A stretch of DNA of 64,000 nucleotides from Stenotrophomonas sp. SAU14A_NAIMI4_5 (GTDB lineage: Bacteria; Pseudomonadota; Gammaproteobacteria; Xanthomonadales; Xanthomonadaceae). The notes under the pieces were generated by a model that was given only the letters and a program-made list of their open reading frames with translations, was not told where the DNA came from and did not search any database. Shown in pieces: positions 30,937 to 40,192 of the stretch. The translations under genes were made by a program, and so were the position numbers. The DNA lies in NCBI RefSeq assembly GCF_003086795.1, contig NZ_CP026003.1, positions 2,530,579 through 2,594,578 of the forward strand, in the 5' to 3' direction. Position 1 is the stretch's first letter, and the number at the start of each line of letters is the position of its first letter.

Positions 30937-33300
30937 TCAGCTCGAGCACCACTCGCATTCGCTGATGTCGATGTCGTTGGAGCGCACGTAGTACGTGGTC
31001 TTAAGGCCCTCGCGCCACGCGCTCAGGTGCAGCTCCAGCAGCGTGCTGGCGCGGATGGTGCTGGGCACGTACAGGTTGAAGCTGATTGCCTGGTCGACGT
31101 GGCGCTGGCGACGGGCGTTCTGCCGCACGCTGGCGAACTGGTCGACCTTGTAGGCGCCCTTTTCGTAGTACGGCCACGTTTCCAGCGACAGCCCCGGTGC
31201 GGCCACCGGACGGCGGAAGTCCTTCTTTTCCTCGTAGTAGAACGCGCTGTAGATCGGGTCGATCGATGCGGTGGAACCGGCAATCTGCGCGGTGCTCATG
31301 TTCGGCGCCACCGCCAGCAGCCAGCCATTGCGCAGGCCGTGCGTTGCAACGTCACGGGCCAGGCTGTCCCAGCCCGCGCCCTCGTAGCGGCGGTCACGGA
31401 AGTAGGCGCCGGTCTGCCAGTCGCTGCCGGTGAACATCGGGTAGCTGCCCTTCTCCTTCGCCAGCTGCGCGCTGGCCTGGATGGTCAGGAAGTTGATCCG
31501 CTCGAACAGCGTGTCCGACAGCGCCTCCGCTTCGGGCGTTTCCCAGTGGATGCCCTGCTGGGCCAGCAGGTGGTGCCAGCCGAAGGTGCCCAGGCCGATG
31601 GCGCGGTATTTGCGGTTGGTGATGGTGGCCTGCGGCACCGGCAGCGCGTTGAGGTCGATCACGTTGTCGAGCATGCGCACCTGGATCGGGATCAGACGCT
31701 CGAGCACGTCCTTTGCCAGCAGGTCGTCCGGCGCGGTGATCGCCCGGCCGAGGTTGATCGAGGACAGGTTGCAGACCACGAAATCGCCGGCGCGGCGGGT
31801 GGTGACGATCTGGTCGCCGCTGACGATCTCCTGGATCATCCGCGTCGGGCTCATGTTCTGCAGGATCTCGGTGCACAGGTTGCTGGAATAGACCATGCCC
31901 GCGTGCTTGTTCGGGTTCTTCCGGTTCACTTCATCGCGGTAGAACAGGAACGGGTTGCCGGTTTCCAGCTGGCTGACCATGATCCGCTTGAACAGGTCGA
32001 TGGCGCGCACAGTGCGGCGGCTGATGCGCTCGTCGCCCACCAGTTCGGCATAGCGGTCGCGGAAGCTGCCCGCACCGCGTGTTTCATCGTAGAAGTCCTG
32101 CAGGTACCAGCCCTTGGCCTGCTTCACTTCGTGCGGGTCGAACAGGTACCAGTCGGCGCGGCGCTCCACCGCCTCCATGAACAGGTCCGGCACGCACACC
32201 GCCGTGAACACGTCGTGCGCGCGCAGGCGCTGGTCGCCGTTGTTCAGGCGCAGATCGAGGAAGGCCTCGATATCGCGGTGCCAGATGTCCAGGTACACCG
32301 CCACCGCGCCCTTGCGCTGGCCGAGCTGGTCGACCGACACGGCGGTGTTGTTGAGCTGCTTGATCCACGGCACCACGCCGCCGGACGAATTGGGCACGCC
32401 GCGGATCGGCGCGCCGCTGCTGCGCACATAGCCCAGGTAGGCGCCGACCCCGCCACCGTGCTTGGACACGCGGGCGATATCGGTGTTGGAGTCATAGATG
32501 CCCTGCAGGCTGTCATCCACCGTATCGATGAAGCAGCTGGACAGCTGCCCGCCGACCTTGCCGGCATTGGCCAGGGTGGGCGTGGCCACGGTCATGTACA
32601 GGTTGGACAGCGCCCAGTAGGCCTCGCCCACCAGCTGCATGCGGCGTTCCCTCGGCTTTTCGTCCTGCATCAGGTACAGGGCGATGGTCAGCCAGCGCTC
32701 CTGCGGCAGTTCGTACACTTCGCGGCTGCCATCGGTGGCGAGATAGCGCGTGGCCAGCAGGTACAGGCCGTTGTAGGCGAACAAGCGGTCACGCTCGGGA
32801 TCGATCATCTGCCCGGCCTGCTGCAGTTCGTCCTTCGAATAGCAGCGCAGGATGTCGTTGCTGTAGACCCCACGGTCGGCCAGGCTTTCCTGCAGGCCCA
32901 CGTAGGAACCGTACTTCAGGCTGACATCGTAGAAGCGGTTGCGGCTGGCGCGCTTGTACAGCCGACGCAGATACAGCCTCGCCGCGAACTGCTCCCACTC
33001 CGGCGCCACCAGGTCCACGCGCGATTCCGCCTCGCGGATCAGCAGGTCGACCAGGTCATCGGCGCTGATGCTGGGCTTGCGCTCGACCATCGCCTGCACC
33101 ACGCGGCGGTAGTCGCTCACATCCAGCTGCGGGAACTCGGCATGCACGCCGTCGATGCTGCGCTGCAGGCGCTCGGCCTCGAACGGCAGGCGGCGATTGC
33201 CGGCTTCCTTGGTGATCCAGGTGGGCACACGTTCGCCACCGGCGCGCATGGCGTCGCCGGCGCCGGCCAGATCGGCCGCGCGGTAGGTACTGTCGGTCAT
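30937..33300 (-). CDS. nrdA: Ribonucleoside-diphosphate reductase alpha subunit
   Basis: 787 residues from the ATG at 33300 (MTDSTYRAADL). An N-terminal ATP-cone-like region is followed by the catalytic barrel. Redox and radical cysteines are in GGQLSSCFIDTVDD, SNLCTEILQN and VVCNLSSINLG, and the C-terminal shuttle pair is ECEWC. It reduces ribonucleoside diphosphates using the NrdB radical. First gene of the nrdA-nrdB-flavodoxin-thioredoxin unit. Confidence 0.95.
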   Translation of the reverse strand: MTDSTYRAADLAGAGDAMRAGGERVPTWITKEAGNRRLPFEAERLQRSIDGVHAEFPQLDVSDYRRVVQAMVERKPSISADDLVDLLIREAESRVDLVAPEWEQFAARLYLRRLYKRASRNRFYDVSLKYGSYVGLQESLADRGVYSNDILRCYSKDELQQAGQMIDPERDRLFAYNGLYLLATRYLATDGSREVYELPQERWLTIALYLMQDEKPRERRMQLVGEAYWALSNLYMTVATPTLANAGKVGGQLSSCFIDTVDDSLQGIYDSNTDIARVSKHGGGVGAYLGYVRSSGAPIRGVPNSSGGVVPWIKQLNNTAVSVDQLGQRKGAVAVYLDIWHRDIEAFLDLRLNNGDQRLRAHDVFTAVCVPDLFMEAVERRADWYLFDPHEVKQAKGWYLQDFYDETRGAGSFRDRYAELVGDERISRRTVRAIDLFKRIMVSQLETGNPFLFYRDEVNRKNPNKHAGMVYSSNLCTEILQNMSPTRMIQEIVSGDQIVTTRRAGDFVVCNLSSINLGRAITAPDDLLAKDVLERLIPIQVRMLDNVIDLNALPVPQATITNRKYRAIGLGTFGWHHLLAQQGIHWETPEAEALSDTLFERINFLTIQASAQLAKEKGSYPMFTGSDWQTGAYFRDRRYEGAGWDSLARDVATHGLRNGWLLAVAPNMSTAQIAGSTASIDPIYSAFYYEEKKDFRRPVAAPGLSLETWPYYEKGAYKVDQFASVRQNARRQRHVDQAISFNLYVPSTIRASTLLELHLSAWREGLKTTYYVRSNDIDISECEWCSS

Positions 33301-33718
33301 TGTCCTGCGTCTCCAGGCACGCACGCCTCGAAGCGTCGATGCCATGGCGGCCCTGCGCGCGATACCGGCGCCCAGGGCAATCGGTTGGTGTGCCATTGCG
33401 CGGGAACGTCAGACCGTCGGCGATGAGCCTGCGCCTGCGGCCGGTATCCGGGCCGTGGGGGCGATCTGCGTCCGCACGATGGCGGCCGCGTCGACACGGC
33501 AAGCCTTCAGGGGCGGGCCGCGGGACGTTTGCTGCATGTCCGGCGGCGGCGGCTGACCGGGAGTGACGGCCACAACATAGTGGGGATATTGAAGATCGTC
33601 AACACAAGATGCGGTGATGGGCACATTCCGCGACGATCAGTCGCAGGATGCCGTGTTGCACCACCGACGCCTTGTCGACCGCGCGCACATCCCCAGATGG
33701 AGTGAACATTCCCAACTC
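33301..33718. other. Divergent promoter region of nrdA and the MDR gene
   Basis: About 420 bases. The 33301-33570 part would be a long nrdA leader of about 265 bases; it is GC-rich and I see no known riboswitch signature in it. The AT-richer part at 33570-33620 holds the likely nrdA promoter. No convincing coding frame. Confidence 0.55.
33574..33602 (-). promoter_or_regulatory. Candidate sigma-70 promoter of nrdA
   Basis: On the minus strand TTGACG (33602-33597), 17 bases, then TATGTT (33579-33574). The -10 overlaps a small palindrome CCAC-AACATA-GTGG that is a possible regulator site, though not a convincing NrdR box. Confidence 0.5.
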
Positions 33719-34708
33719 ATGGATGCTTCCATGCGCGCCGCCCTCTATTCCGCCTTCGGCGATCCCGCCACCGTCCTTGCCATCGCCGATGTCGCCCTGC
33801 CCGAACCCGGCCCGGGCGAAGTGCGCATCCGCACCACGCTCGCCTCGATCCACAACCACGACCTGCTGACCGTGCGCGGCCTGTACGGTTACAAGCCGAC
33901 CCTGCCGGCCGTCGGTGGCAGCGAAGCCCTGGGCGTGGTCGATGCACTCGGTGAAGGTGTCGAGGGCCTGCAGGTCGGCCAGCGCGTGGCCGCCGCATCG
34001 GTGCATGCCACCTGGGCCGAGGCGTTCATTGCGCCGGCACGCATGGTCATCCCGATGCCGGACGCCATCGCCGACGAAACCGCGGCACAGCTGATCGCGA
34101 TGCCGCTGAGCGCGCTGATGCTGCTGGAGTTCCTGAAGGTGGGCGCCGGCCAGTGGATCGTGCAGAACACCGCCAACGGTGCTGTCGGCAAATCGCTGGC
34201 GATGCTGGCCCGCGCACGCGGCGTCAACGTGGCCAACCTGGTGCGCAACACCAAGGCCGTGGCGCAGCTGCAGGCGCTGGGCATCGAGCATGTGTTCGAC
34301 ACCTCGCAGGACGGCTGGAAAGACCGCGTGCGTGCAGCCACGGGTGAGGCGCAGGCAGCAGCAGCCGTTGATTCCATCGGCGGCGAAGCCAGCGCCGACC
34401 TGGTCGACCTGCTCGGCCTGCACGGCACGCTGGTGTCGTTCGGCGTGATGAGTGGCGAGGCGATGCGCATCCCGGCCAGCGGCCTGATCTACAAGGAAGC
34501 CACGGTGAAGGGCTTCTGGGGCAGCAAGGTCAGCCAGGCAATGGCGGTGGAAGACAAGCGCCGCCTGGTCGGCGAACTGCTGCAGCGCGCGGCCAGCGGC
34601 GAACTGACCCTGCCGGTGGACGGCATCTTCGCGCTGGACGACATCAAGGCCGCCGCGACCGCCAGCGCGCAGTCGGGGCGTGGTGGCAAGGTGCTGCTGC
34701 GGGTCTGA
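33719..34708 (+). CDS. Zinc-binding-dehydrogenase family (MDR) oxidoreductase, quinone/enoyl reductase type
   Basis: 329 residues from the ATG at 33719; MRAALYSAFGD at 33731 is an alternative. The N-terminal GroES-like domain reads LPEPGPGEVRIRTTLASIHNHDLLTVRGLYGYKPTLP; the NADPH domain follows with NTANGAVGKSLAMLARARGVNVANLVRN. No structural zinc cysteines are seen, which points to a quinone- or 2-enoyl-reductase rather than an alcohol dehydrogenase. Substrate unknown. Single gene, divergent from nrdA. Confidence 0.85.
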   Translation: MDASMRAALYSAFGDPATVLAIADVALPEPGPGEVRIRTTLASIHNHDLLTVRGLYGYKPTLPAVGGSEALGVVDALGEGVEGLQVGQRVAAASVHATWAEAFIAPARMVIPMPDAIADETAAQLIAMPLSALMLLEFLKVGAGQWIVQNTANGAVGKSLAMLARARGVNVANLVRNTKAVAQLQALGIEHVFDTSQDGWKDRVRAATGEAQAAAAVDSIGGEASADLVDLLGLHGTLVSFGVMSGEAMRIPASGLIYKEATVKGFWGSKVSQAMAVEDKRRLVGELLQRAASGELTLPVDGIFALDDIKAAATASAQSGRGGKVLLRV

Positions 34709-34734
34709 CGGACCCGCCGTTCGCACCCGCTTTC

Positions 34735-34793
34735 GTAGAGTCGAGCTTGCTCGACTGCTTCTGGCAACGGCAGTCGAGCAAGCTCGACTCTAC
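34735..34793. repeat. Inverted pair of GTAGAGTCGAGC elements
   Basis: GTAGAGTCGAGCTTGCTCGA then CTG (34735-34757), and its inverted partner (34771-34793), 13 bases apart. Third GTAG subtype in this window; a single relative is at 403-425. Lies between the convergent MDR and BCCT genes and can act as a two-way hairpin. Confidence 0.88.
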
Positions 34794-34806
34794 CCAGCCA
34801 CCTACA

Positions 34807-36786
34807 TCACCGGCTCAGATGCAGGAACTGCAGGTGCCGTTCGTACTGGCTGATGATGTCGTTGATGATCTGCTTGCGGCTGTAGCCCACCAGGTCGTAA
34901 TCCTGGCTGCCTTCGAACAGATGCACCTCGGCGCGGTAGTAGCGCTGGTTGCGCAGCTGCTGCGCGGCAAACGACGGGGTCAGGTAGCCGCTGAGGATCA
35001 CCCGGTACTGGAAGTCCTGCTGCTCGCCGTGGTTGACCGACAGCTCCATGTCACCGGCCTCGAAGCGCGTGACCACCTCCCAGCCCTGCCCCTGCAGCTG
35101 CTCGGCCACCGCTTCCATCGCCGGCTTCACCGTGTCATCCATGAAGCGGTAGACCTGGTCGCGCACCGGGAAGTGCATGGCCTGGCTCAGGCGCTGGCGC
35201 CAGCCCTGGTGGTGGCGGTCGTCGCCGATCAGCGGTGATGGCCGGAACTGCTGCGCACGCTCGCGGTGCGATTCATCGCTGAAGGCGCGGGTCAGGCCCC
35301 ACATCATCAGCAGCAGCACCGCCGAGAACGGCAGCGAGGCCAGCACCACGGCCGACTTCAATGCGTCGATGCTGCCGGCCAGCAGCAGCCCGGCGGTCAG
35401 CACCGCGATCACCGTGCCCCAGAACACGCGCAGCCAGCGCGGGCCATCGTCCTCGGGCGCACCGCCTTGCGAGGACAGCGTGGACAGCACCACCGCCCCC
35501 GAATCGGCCGAGGTCACGAAGAAGATGAAGCTGACCAGCACGGTCACCGCGATCACCACCTTGCTCCACGGGTAGCCGTCCAGCAGCGCGTACAGCACCG
35601 TGGGTGGGTCATCCACCGCCAGCTGTGCCAGCTGTTGCTGGCCATGGTGCAGCACCTGGTCCAGCGCGCTGTTGCCGAAGATCGACAGCCACGCCAGGGT
35701 GAAACCGAGCGGTATCAGCAGGACGCCGAACACGAATTCGCGGATGGTGCGGCCGCGCGAGATGCGCGCGATGAACAGGCCCACGAACGGCGCCCAGCCG
35801 ATCCACCAGGCCCAGTAGAACACCGTCCAGCCGCCCAGCCATTCCGGGCGGCCGCCGTAGGCGTAGACATCGAAACTCTTGCCGACCACGCTGCCCAGGT
35901 AATCACCCAGGTTCTGCATGAGCGTGCTGAGCAGGTACTGGGTGGGGCCGGCGCACAGCATGAACAGCACCAGCACGATGGCCAGCAGCATGTTGATGTT
36001 GGCCATCCAGCGCACGCCTTTTTCAACGCCGGACACCGCCACCGCCACCGCGGCGCCCATCATGCTGGCCACCAGGATGATCTGCACCAGGTTGGAGTGC
36101 GGCACGTTGAACAGATGGGTCAGGCCGGCGTTGAGGTGCAGCACGCCGAAGCCCATGTCCGCACCGATGCCGAACACGGTGGCGACGATGCCCAGTGCAT
36201 CCACCGTGTAGCCGATGGGCCCGTTGATGCGCTTGCCGATGAGCGGGTACAGCGCCGAGCGCAGCGCCAGCGGCAGGTTGTGCCGGTAGGCGAAGTAGGC
36301 CATCGCCATCGCCGCCAGCGCGAACACGCCCCAGCCATGCAGACCCCAGTGCAGGAACAGCAGCTGCATGGCCTGGCGCGCACCCGCCTCGCCGGCGGCC
36401 GCATCGCCCTGCGGTGGCTGCAGGTAATGGGTCAGCGGTTCGGAGACGCAGAAAAAGAACAGGGTGATGCTGATGCCAGCGGCAAACAGCATGCCGGCCC
36501 ACGACAGATAACTGAATTCCGGTTCGTCATGGTCGGCCCCCAGCTTGATGCCGCCGTACTTGGACAGGGCCACGCCGACCACGAACACCAGGTACAGGGT
36601 CATCGCCAGCAGGTAGTACCAGCCCACGTTGAGCGCGGCCCAGTCCTGCGCCTTGACCAGCAGGCGGCCGGCGCCCAGCGGGAACAGGCTGACAAACAGT
36701 GCGAAGGCAACGACGACGATCGCAGCGAAGGCGAAGACGGGCCGGAGGGTGCGCACCGGGGTGTGTTGAGGCTCCAGTGCTTCCAT
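34807..36786 (-). CDS. betT: BCCT-family choline/betaine transporter, BetT type
   Basis: 659 residues, about twelve hydrophobic segments. The BCCT signature WTVFYWAWWIGWAPFVGLFIARISRGRTI is in segment 8, with the Trp-rich binding site. A long C-terminal cytoplasmic domain (about 510-659, ending RKQIINDIISQYERHLQFLHLSR) is characteristic of proton-driven, osmotically regulated BetT choline carriers rather than short BCCT proteins. No betAB choline-oxidation genes lie in the window, so choline import is by family only. Confidence 0.85.
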   Translation of the reverse strand: MEALEPQHTPVRTLRPVFAFAAIVVVAFALFVSLFPLGAGRLLVKAQDWAALNVGWYYLLAMTLYLVFVVGVALSKYGGIKLGADHDEPEFSYLSWAGMLFAAGISITLFFFCVSEPLTHYLQPPQGDAAAGEAGARQAMQLLFLHWGLHGWGVFALAAMAMAYFAYRHNLPLALRSALYPLIGKRINGPIGYTVDALGIVATVFGIGADMGFGVLHLNAGLTHLFNVPHSNLVQIILVASMMGAAVAVAVSGVEKGVRWMANINMLLAIVLVLFMLCAGPTQYLLSTLMQNLGDYLGSVVGKSFDVYAYGGRPEWLGGWTVFYWAWWIGWAPFVGLFIARISRGRTIREFVFGVLLIPLGFTLAWLSIFGNSALDQVLHHGQQQLAQLAVDDPPTVLYALLDGYPWSKVVIAVTVLVSFIFFVTSADSGAVVLSTLSSQGGAPEDDGPRWLRVFWGTVIAVLTAGLLLAGSIDALKSAVVLASLPFSAVLLLMMWGLTRAFSDESHRERAQQFRPSPLIGDDRHHQGWRQRLSQAMHFPVRDQVYRFMDDTVKPAMEAVAEQLQGQGWEVVTRFEAGDMELSVNHGEQQDFQYRVILSGYLTPSFAAQQLRNQRYYRAEVHLFEGSQDYDLVGYSRKQIINDIISQYERHLQFLHLSR

Positions 36787-36922
36787 CGGCAGCCATCTCC
36801 GGTCGATCAGGGATTAGCCGACCGAGTCTGCATGAATGGCAGTGGACGCAGGATGAAGTGCGGGGTCGCGATGACAGCCCCGGGACAGGCCACGCGTGTT
36901 ACGCGCGCGCCCGGGGCGAACG

Positions 36923-36986
36923 GTAGTGCCGGCCGCTGGCCGGCAACCGCATTGCAGCGCATCTGCCGGCCATCGGCCGGCACTAC
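36923..36986. repeat. Inverted pair of GTAG REP elements
   Basis: Plus element 36923-36945 and minus element 36964-36986 (core slightly changed: CCGGCCATCGGCCGG). Located between the starts of betT and the stop of the second M14 gene. Confidence 0.88.
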
Positions 36987-36989
36987 CTG

Positions 36990-37910
36990 TCAGCGGTGGG
37001 CCAGCGCGTACTCCAGCGCCGAGCGCACCGCCGCCACCTGTGCCTCGTTGCACTGCGCCGGCGTCGCGCGCGGGCTGTCCGGGTAGACCTCGGTGGTGGT
37101 GGTGTACTTCGCACCGGTGATGCCCGCGCACAGCGCCAGCTTCACCAGCGGGTACTCGATGACGCCGTGGGCGACCACCGGCGAGCCGATGATCTCGTTC
37201 TTCTCATCGGCCGGGGCGATATGGGTCACCTGCTCGACGGCGACGATCACTGCCTGCTGGAATGCCGGCTGCGGGTTCTCGCTGTCATCGACCAGGTAGA
37301 AGCCATCGGGGATCAGGCCCGGCTCGAACGGCTTGCCATCGCGCGCGGCCAGCGCCGGGCGGAACTCGCTCTCGTCGCTGTCGGTGGTCTCGTGCAGGTC
37401 GATGTGCAGCACGAACTGGCCCTGGTACGGGGCGATCAGCTCGATGACCGCCGTCGATTCGCGGGCCGGACCATCGGCGCGGAAGTTGCGGTTCGGGTCG
37501 ATCGCATCGTAGTTCCAGCGGTTGATGCGCTCGAAACCCCACGGGTTCACGCACGGCGCCACCAGCAGGTTGGCTTTGCCGGCGTAGTCCGCCGCGTGCT
37601 GTTCGAGGAAGTCCAGCGCGCCCATCACGCCGCTGGTTTCATAGCCATGCACGCCGCCGGTGACCAGCGCCGCCGGCAGCGCCGGGTTCCAGCCGCGGCT
37701 GCGCAGCGCGTACAGGGTGTAGGTCTCGCCGGCGTAGTCCAGCTGGCCATAGGCCACCTTGTCGAAGCGGTCAGCCAGGGCCTCGATGCGCGGCAGCACT
37801 TCCTCGTCATAGCGGCGCAGGCGCTGCTGGCGGCCGCGCCACTGCTCCCGCTCCGCCGTGCCCCACGGCTGGCCAGGGGTTCCGACGGGGTAGAAAGCGG
37901 CAGTGGACAT
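36990..37910 (-). CDS. M14-family zinc carboxypeptidase / AstE-like deacylase, second copy
   Basis: 306 residues, a paralogue of the protein at 464-1381; both share YPxGTPGQPWG, GQLDYA, WNPALPxALVTGGVHGYETSG and APCVxPWGxERIxRWNxDAIDPNR. Zinc ligands are in GGVHGYE and HIDLHETTDS, the catalytic Glu in TTTEVYPD. No signal peptide. Substrate unknown. It is divergent from fecA. The two copies are 36 kb apart on the same strand and well diverged, so the duplication is old. Confidence 0.8.
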   Translation of the reverse strand: MSTAAFYPVGTPGQPWGTAEREQWRGRQQRLRRYDEEVLPRIEALADRFDKVAYGQLDYAGETYTLYALRSRGWNPALPAALVTGGVHGYETSGVMGALDFLEQHAADYAGKANLLVAPCVNPWGFERINRWNYDAIDPNRNFRADGPARESTAVIELIAPYQGQFVLHIDLHETTDSDESEFRPALAARDGKPFEPGLIPDGFYLVDDSENPQPAFQQAVIVAVEQVTHIAPADEKNEIIGSPVVAHGVIEYPLVKLALCAGITGAKYTTTTEVYPDSPRATPAQCNEAQVAAVRSALEYALAHR

Positions 37911-37992
37911 GGCAGATCTCGGCAGTCAGGAAGCAATCGCCCACTCTAGCACCGCCCTCCGCCGCCGTTCATCCGCAACCCTCCAAAGGTGC

Positions 37993-38012
37993 ATTCCATT
38001 GGCGAATGGAAT
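37993..38012. promoter_or_regulatory. Perfect inverted repeat upstream of fecA
   Basis: ATTCCATT, GGCG, AATGGAAT: exact eight-base arms with a four-base centre. It lies just before the candidate Fur site and between divergent genes. It could be an operator for an unknown regulator; it has no T-rich tail, so a terminator is unlikely. Confidence 0.45.
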
Positions 38013-38013
38013 C

Positions 38014-38032
38014 AGCAATAATTCTCATTTAC
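38014..38032 (+). promoter_or_regulatory. Candidate Fur box before fecA
   Basis: AGCAATAATTCTCATTTAC matches the 19-base Fur consensus at 11 of 19 positions by eye, including the strong AATTCTCATT core. It lies 22 bases before the fecA start. Iron repression of a TonB siderophore receptor is expected. Confidence 0.55.
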
Positions 38033-38053
38033 GACCCTTCCGCGCCCGCCTCC

Positions 38054-40129
38054 ATGTCCTTCCGAATCCTGCCCCCGGCCCGCCTGCCCCTGGCCGCCGC
38101 CCTCAGCCTGTGCCTGTCCGCCACCGCCTTCGCGCAGGACAGTGCCACCACCCTGGACAGCATCCAGGTCTCCGGCAGCTGGCTGGGCACCGGCCTGCAC
38201 GACAGCGTGAAGAGCTTTGCCGGCGCGCGCACCGTGGTCGACCGCCAGCGAATCGACGCCAGCGGCGCGGCCAGCATCGGCGATGCCATGCGCCGCATCC
38301 CGGGCGTGCAGGTCACCGACAACTCCGGCACCGCCGGCAGCTCGGTCTCGCTGAACATCGGCGTGCGCGGCCTGACCGGCCGTTACTCGCCGCGCTCGAC
38401 CGTGCTGCTTGACGGCGTGCCGCTGGCGGTGGCGCCGTATGGCCAGCCGCAGCTGTCGTTCGCCCCGACCAGCCTGTCCAACATCGAGTCCATCGACGTG
38501 GTGCGCGGCGGCGGTGCAGTGCGTTACGGGCCGCAGAACGTCGGCGGCATCATCAACTTCAGCACCCGCGCCATTCCCACCGAGGCCGGCCTGCACGGCG
38601 AAGCGGGCGTGCGCTACAGCGCCAACGACCACGGTGGCGGCGACAGCACCCAGTACAACGCCTTCCTCGGCGGCACCGCCGACAACGGCCTGGGCATGGC
38701 CCTGCTGTATTCCGGCCAGGATGGCCGCGGCTGGCGCCAGGGCAGCGACGACCGCTTCGACGACCTGGCGCTGAAGTTCGCCTATGCCATCGACGAACAG
38801 CAGGAGCTGCGCGCCAAGCTGTCCTACTACGATGTGCGCTCGCTGACCCCGGGCGGCCTGACCCGCGCCCAGTACGAGGCCGATCCGTTCCAGAACACCC
38901 GGCCCACCGATTTCTGGAAGGGCCACCGCACCGGCATCGACCTGGGCTACACCAACACCCTGTCGGCCAACAGCGAGTTCGAGGTGCTGGCCTATTACAA
39001 CGAGAGCAACCGCGCCAGCTCGCTGATCAACGCCGCCAACACCCAGCTGACCGTGCAGCCGCGCGACTACCGCGTGCTCGGCATCGAGCCGCGCTACACC
39101 CAGCGCCTGCGCTGGGGCAGCACCGTACATGACATCACCGCCGGCTACCGCTTTCTGCGCGAGCGTGGCAACGACCGCAGCTACACCGTGGTCCGCCGCA
39201 CCGGCGTGGAAAGTGCGATCACCCGCTTCGACAACGCCACCGACGCGCATGCGTTCTACGTGGACGACCGCATCGCCGTCGGCCAGTGGCGCATCACCCC
39301 GGGCGTGCGCATGGAATGGATCGACATGGACCGCCGCCAGGCCGGTGGCGGCGCCACCTTCAGCAGCCGCAACGACAAGGCGCTGCCGTCGATCAACATC
39401 GCCTACCTGCTGACCCCGCAGCTGACCGTGTTCGGCAACTACACCACCTCGTTCGGGCCGGTGCAGAACATCCAGCTGAACTCGCAGACCGCCAGCAACC
39501 CGCTGAACCCGGAAGTGGCCAAGACCACCGAACTGGGTGCGCGCTGGCAGGACGGCGCCCTGCGCGCGGAAGTGACCGTGTTCAAGATGCGCTTCGACAA
39601 CCAGATCCAGCAGGTGCCGGGCATCACCCCGCCAACCTTCCAGAACATCGGCGCCACCGACCACAAGGGCGTGGAAAGCGCGCTGGAGTACCGCTTCGCC
39701 GAGGACAGCGCGCTGGCCGGCCTGGAGCTGTACGCCAACTACACCTGGACCAAGGCCATCCAGCAGTCCGGCGACAACCGCGGCCTGGACGTGCCGTTCT
39801 ACTCGCGTGACACCGACAGCATCGGCGCCCGCTACGCCATTGCCGCCTGGACGTTCAACGTCTCCAGCACGCACCAGAGCGGGCAGTTCTCCGATGCCGC
39901 CAACACCTGGGCCGAGAGCGCCGATGCGCGCGTGGGCCGGGTGCCGGGCGTGCGCCTGTTGAACGCGCAGGTGGCCTGGCAGGTGCCGGGCCTGGGTGAC
40001 AGCGAGATCGCGCTGGGCGTGAACAACCTGGCCGACAAGCGCTGGTACACCCGCAATGTCGACGGCAACGCCGGGCGCATGGTGGCCGCGCCGCGCACCT
40101 TCTACGCGCAGGGCCGCTACCGCTTCTAA
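38054..40129 (+). CDS. TonB-dependent ferric-siderophore receptor, FecA-like
   Basis: 691 residues from the ATG at 38054 (MSFRILPPARL). Signal peptide ends at AFA-QD. A TonB-box-like stretch (LDSIQVSGSW) is followed by the plug domain (about 45-160: IGDAMRRIPGVQVTDN, NIGVRGLTGRYSPRSTVLLDGVP, IDVVRGGGAVRYGPQNVGGIINF) and a 22-strand barrel ending in FYAQGRYRF. It imports a ferric chelate across the outer membrane. It has no N-terminal signalling domain and no fecI/fecR neighbours, so it differs from classical FecA; ferric citrate is only a guess. Confidence 0.88.
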   Translation: MSFRILPPARLPLAAALSLCLSATAFAQDSATTLDSIQVSGSWLGTGLHDSVKSFAGARTVVDRQRIDASGAASIGDAMRRIPGVQVTDNSGTAGSSVSLNIGVRGLTGRYSPRSTVLLDGVPLAVAPYGQPQLSFAPTSLSNIESIDVVRGGGAVRYGPQNVGGIINFSTRAIPTEAGLHGEAGVRYSANDHGGGDSTQYNAFLGGTADNGLGMALLYSGQDGRGWRQGSDDRFDDLALKFAYAIDEQQELRAKLSYYDVRSLTPGGLTRAQYEADPFQNTRPTDFWKGHRTGIDLGYTNTLSANSEFEVLAYYNESNRASSLINAANTQLTVQPRDYRVLGIEPRYTQRLRWGSTVHDITAGYRFLRERGNDRSYTVVRRTGVESAITRFDNATDAHAFYVDDRIAVGQWRITPGVRMEWIDMDRRQAGGGATFSSRNDKALPSINIAYLLTPQLTVFGNYTTSFGPVQNIQLNSQTASNPLNPEVAKTTELGARWQDGALRAEVTVFKMRFDNQIQQVPGITPPTFQNIGATDHKGVESALEYRFAEDSALAGLELYANYTWTKAIQQSGDNRGLDVPFYSRDTDSIGARYAIAAWTFNVSSTHQSGQFSDAANTWAESADARVGRVPGVRLLNAQVAWQVPGLGDSEIALGVNNLADKRWYTRNVDGNAGRMVAAPRTFYAQGRYRF

Positions 40130-40192
40130 GCCCCCCAGCCGCCCGATGCGGTGAGGGCAGCGATCACGGTGGCGGCGTATCATGCCGCCACC

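Noticed and set aside
33301..33570. Cobalamin or other riboswitch in the nrdA leader
   Set aside because: No B12-box-like or other conserved core could be found by eye.
38054..40129. FecA with sigma/anti-sigma surface signalling
   Set aside because: The N-terminal signalling domain is missing and no fecI or fecR gene is next to it.
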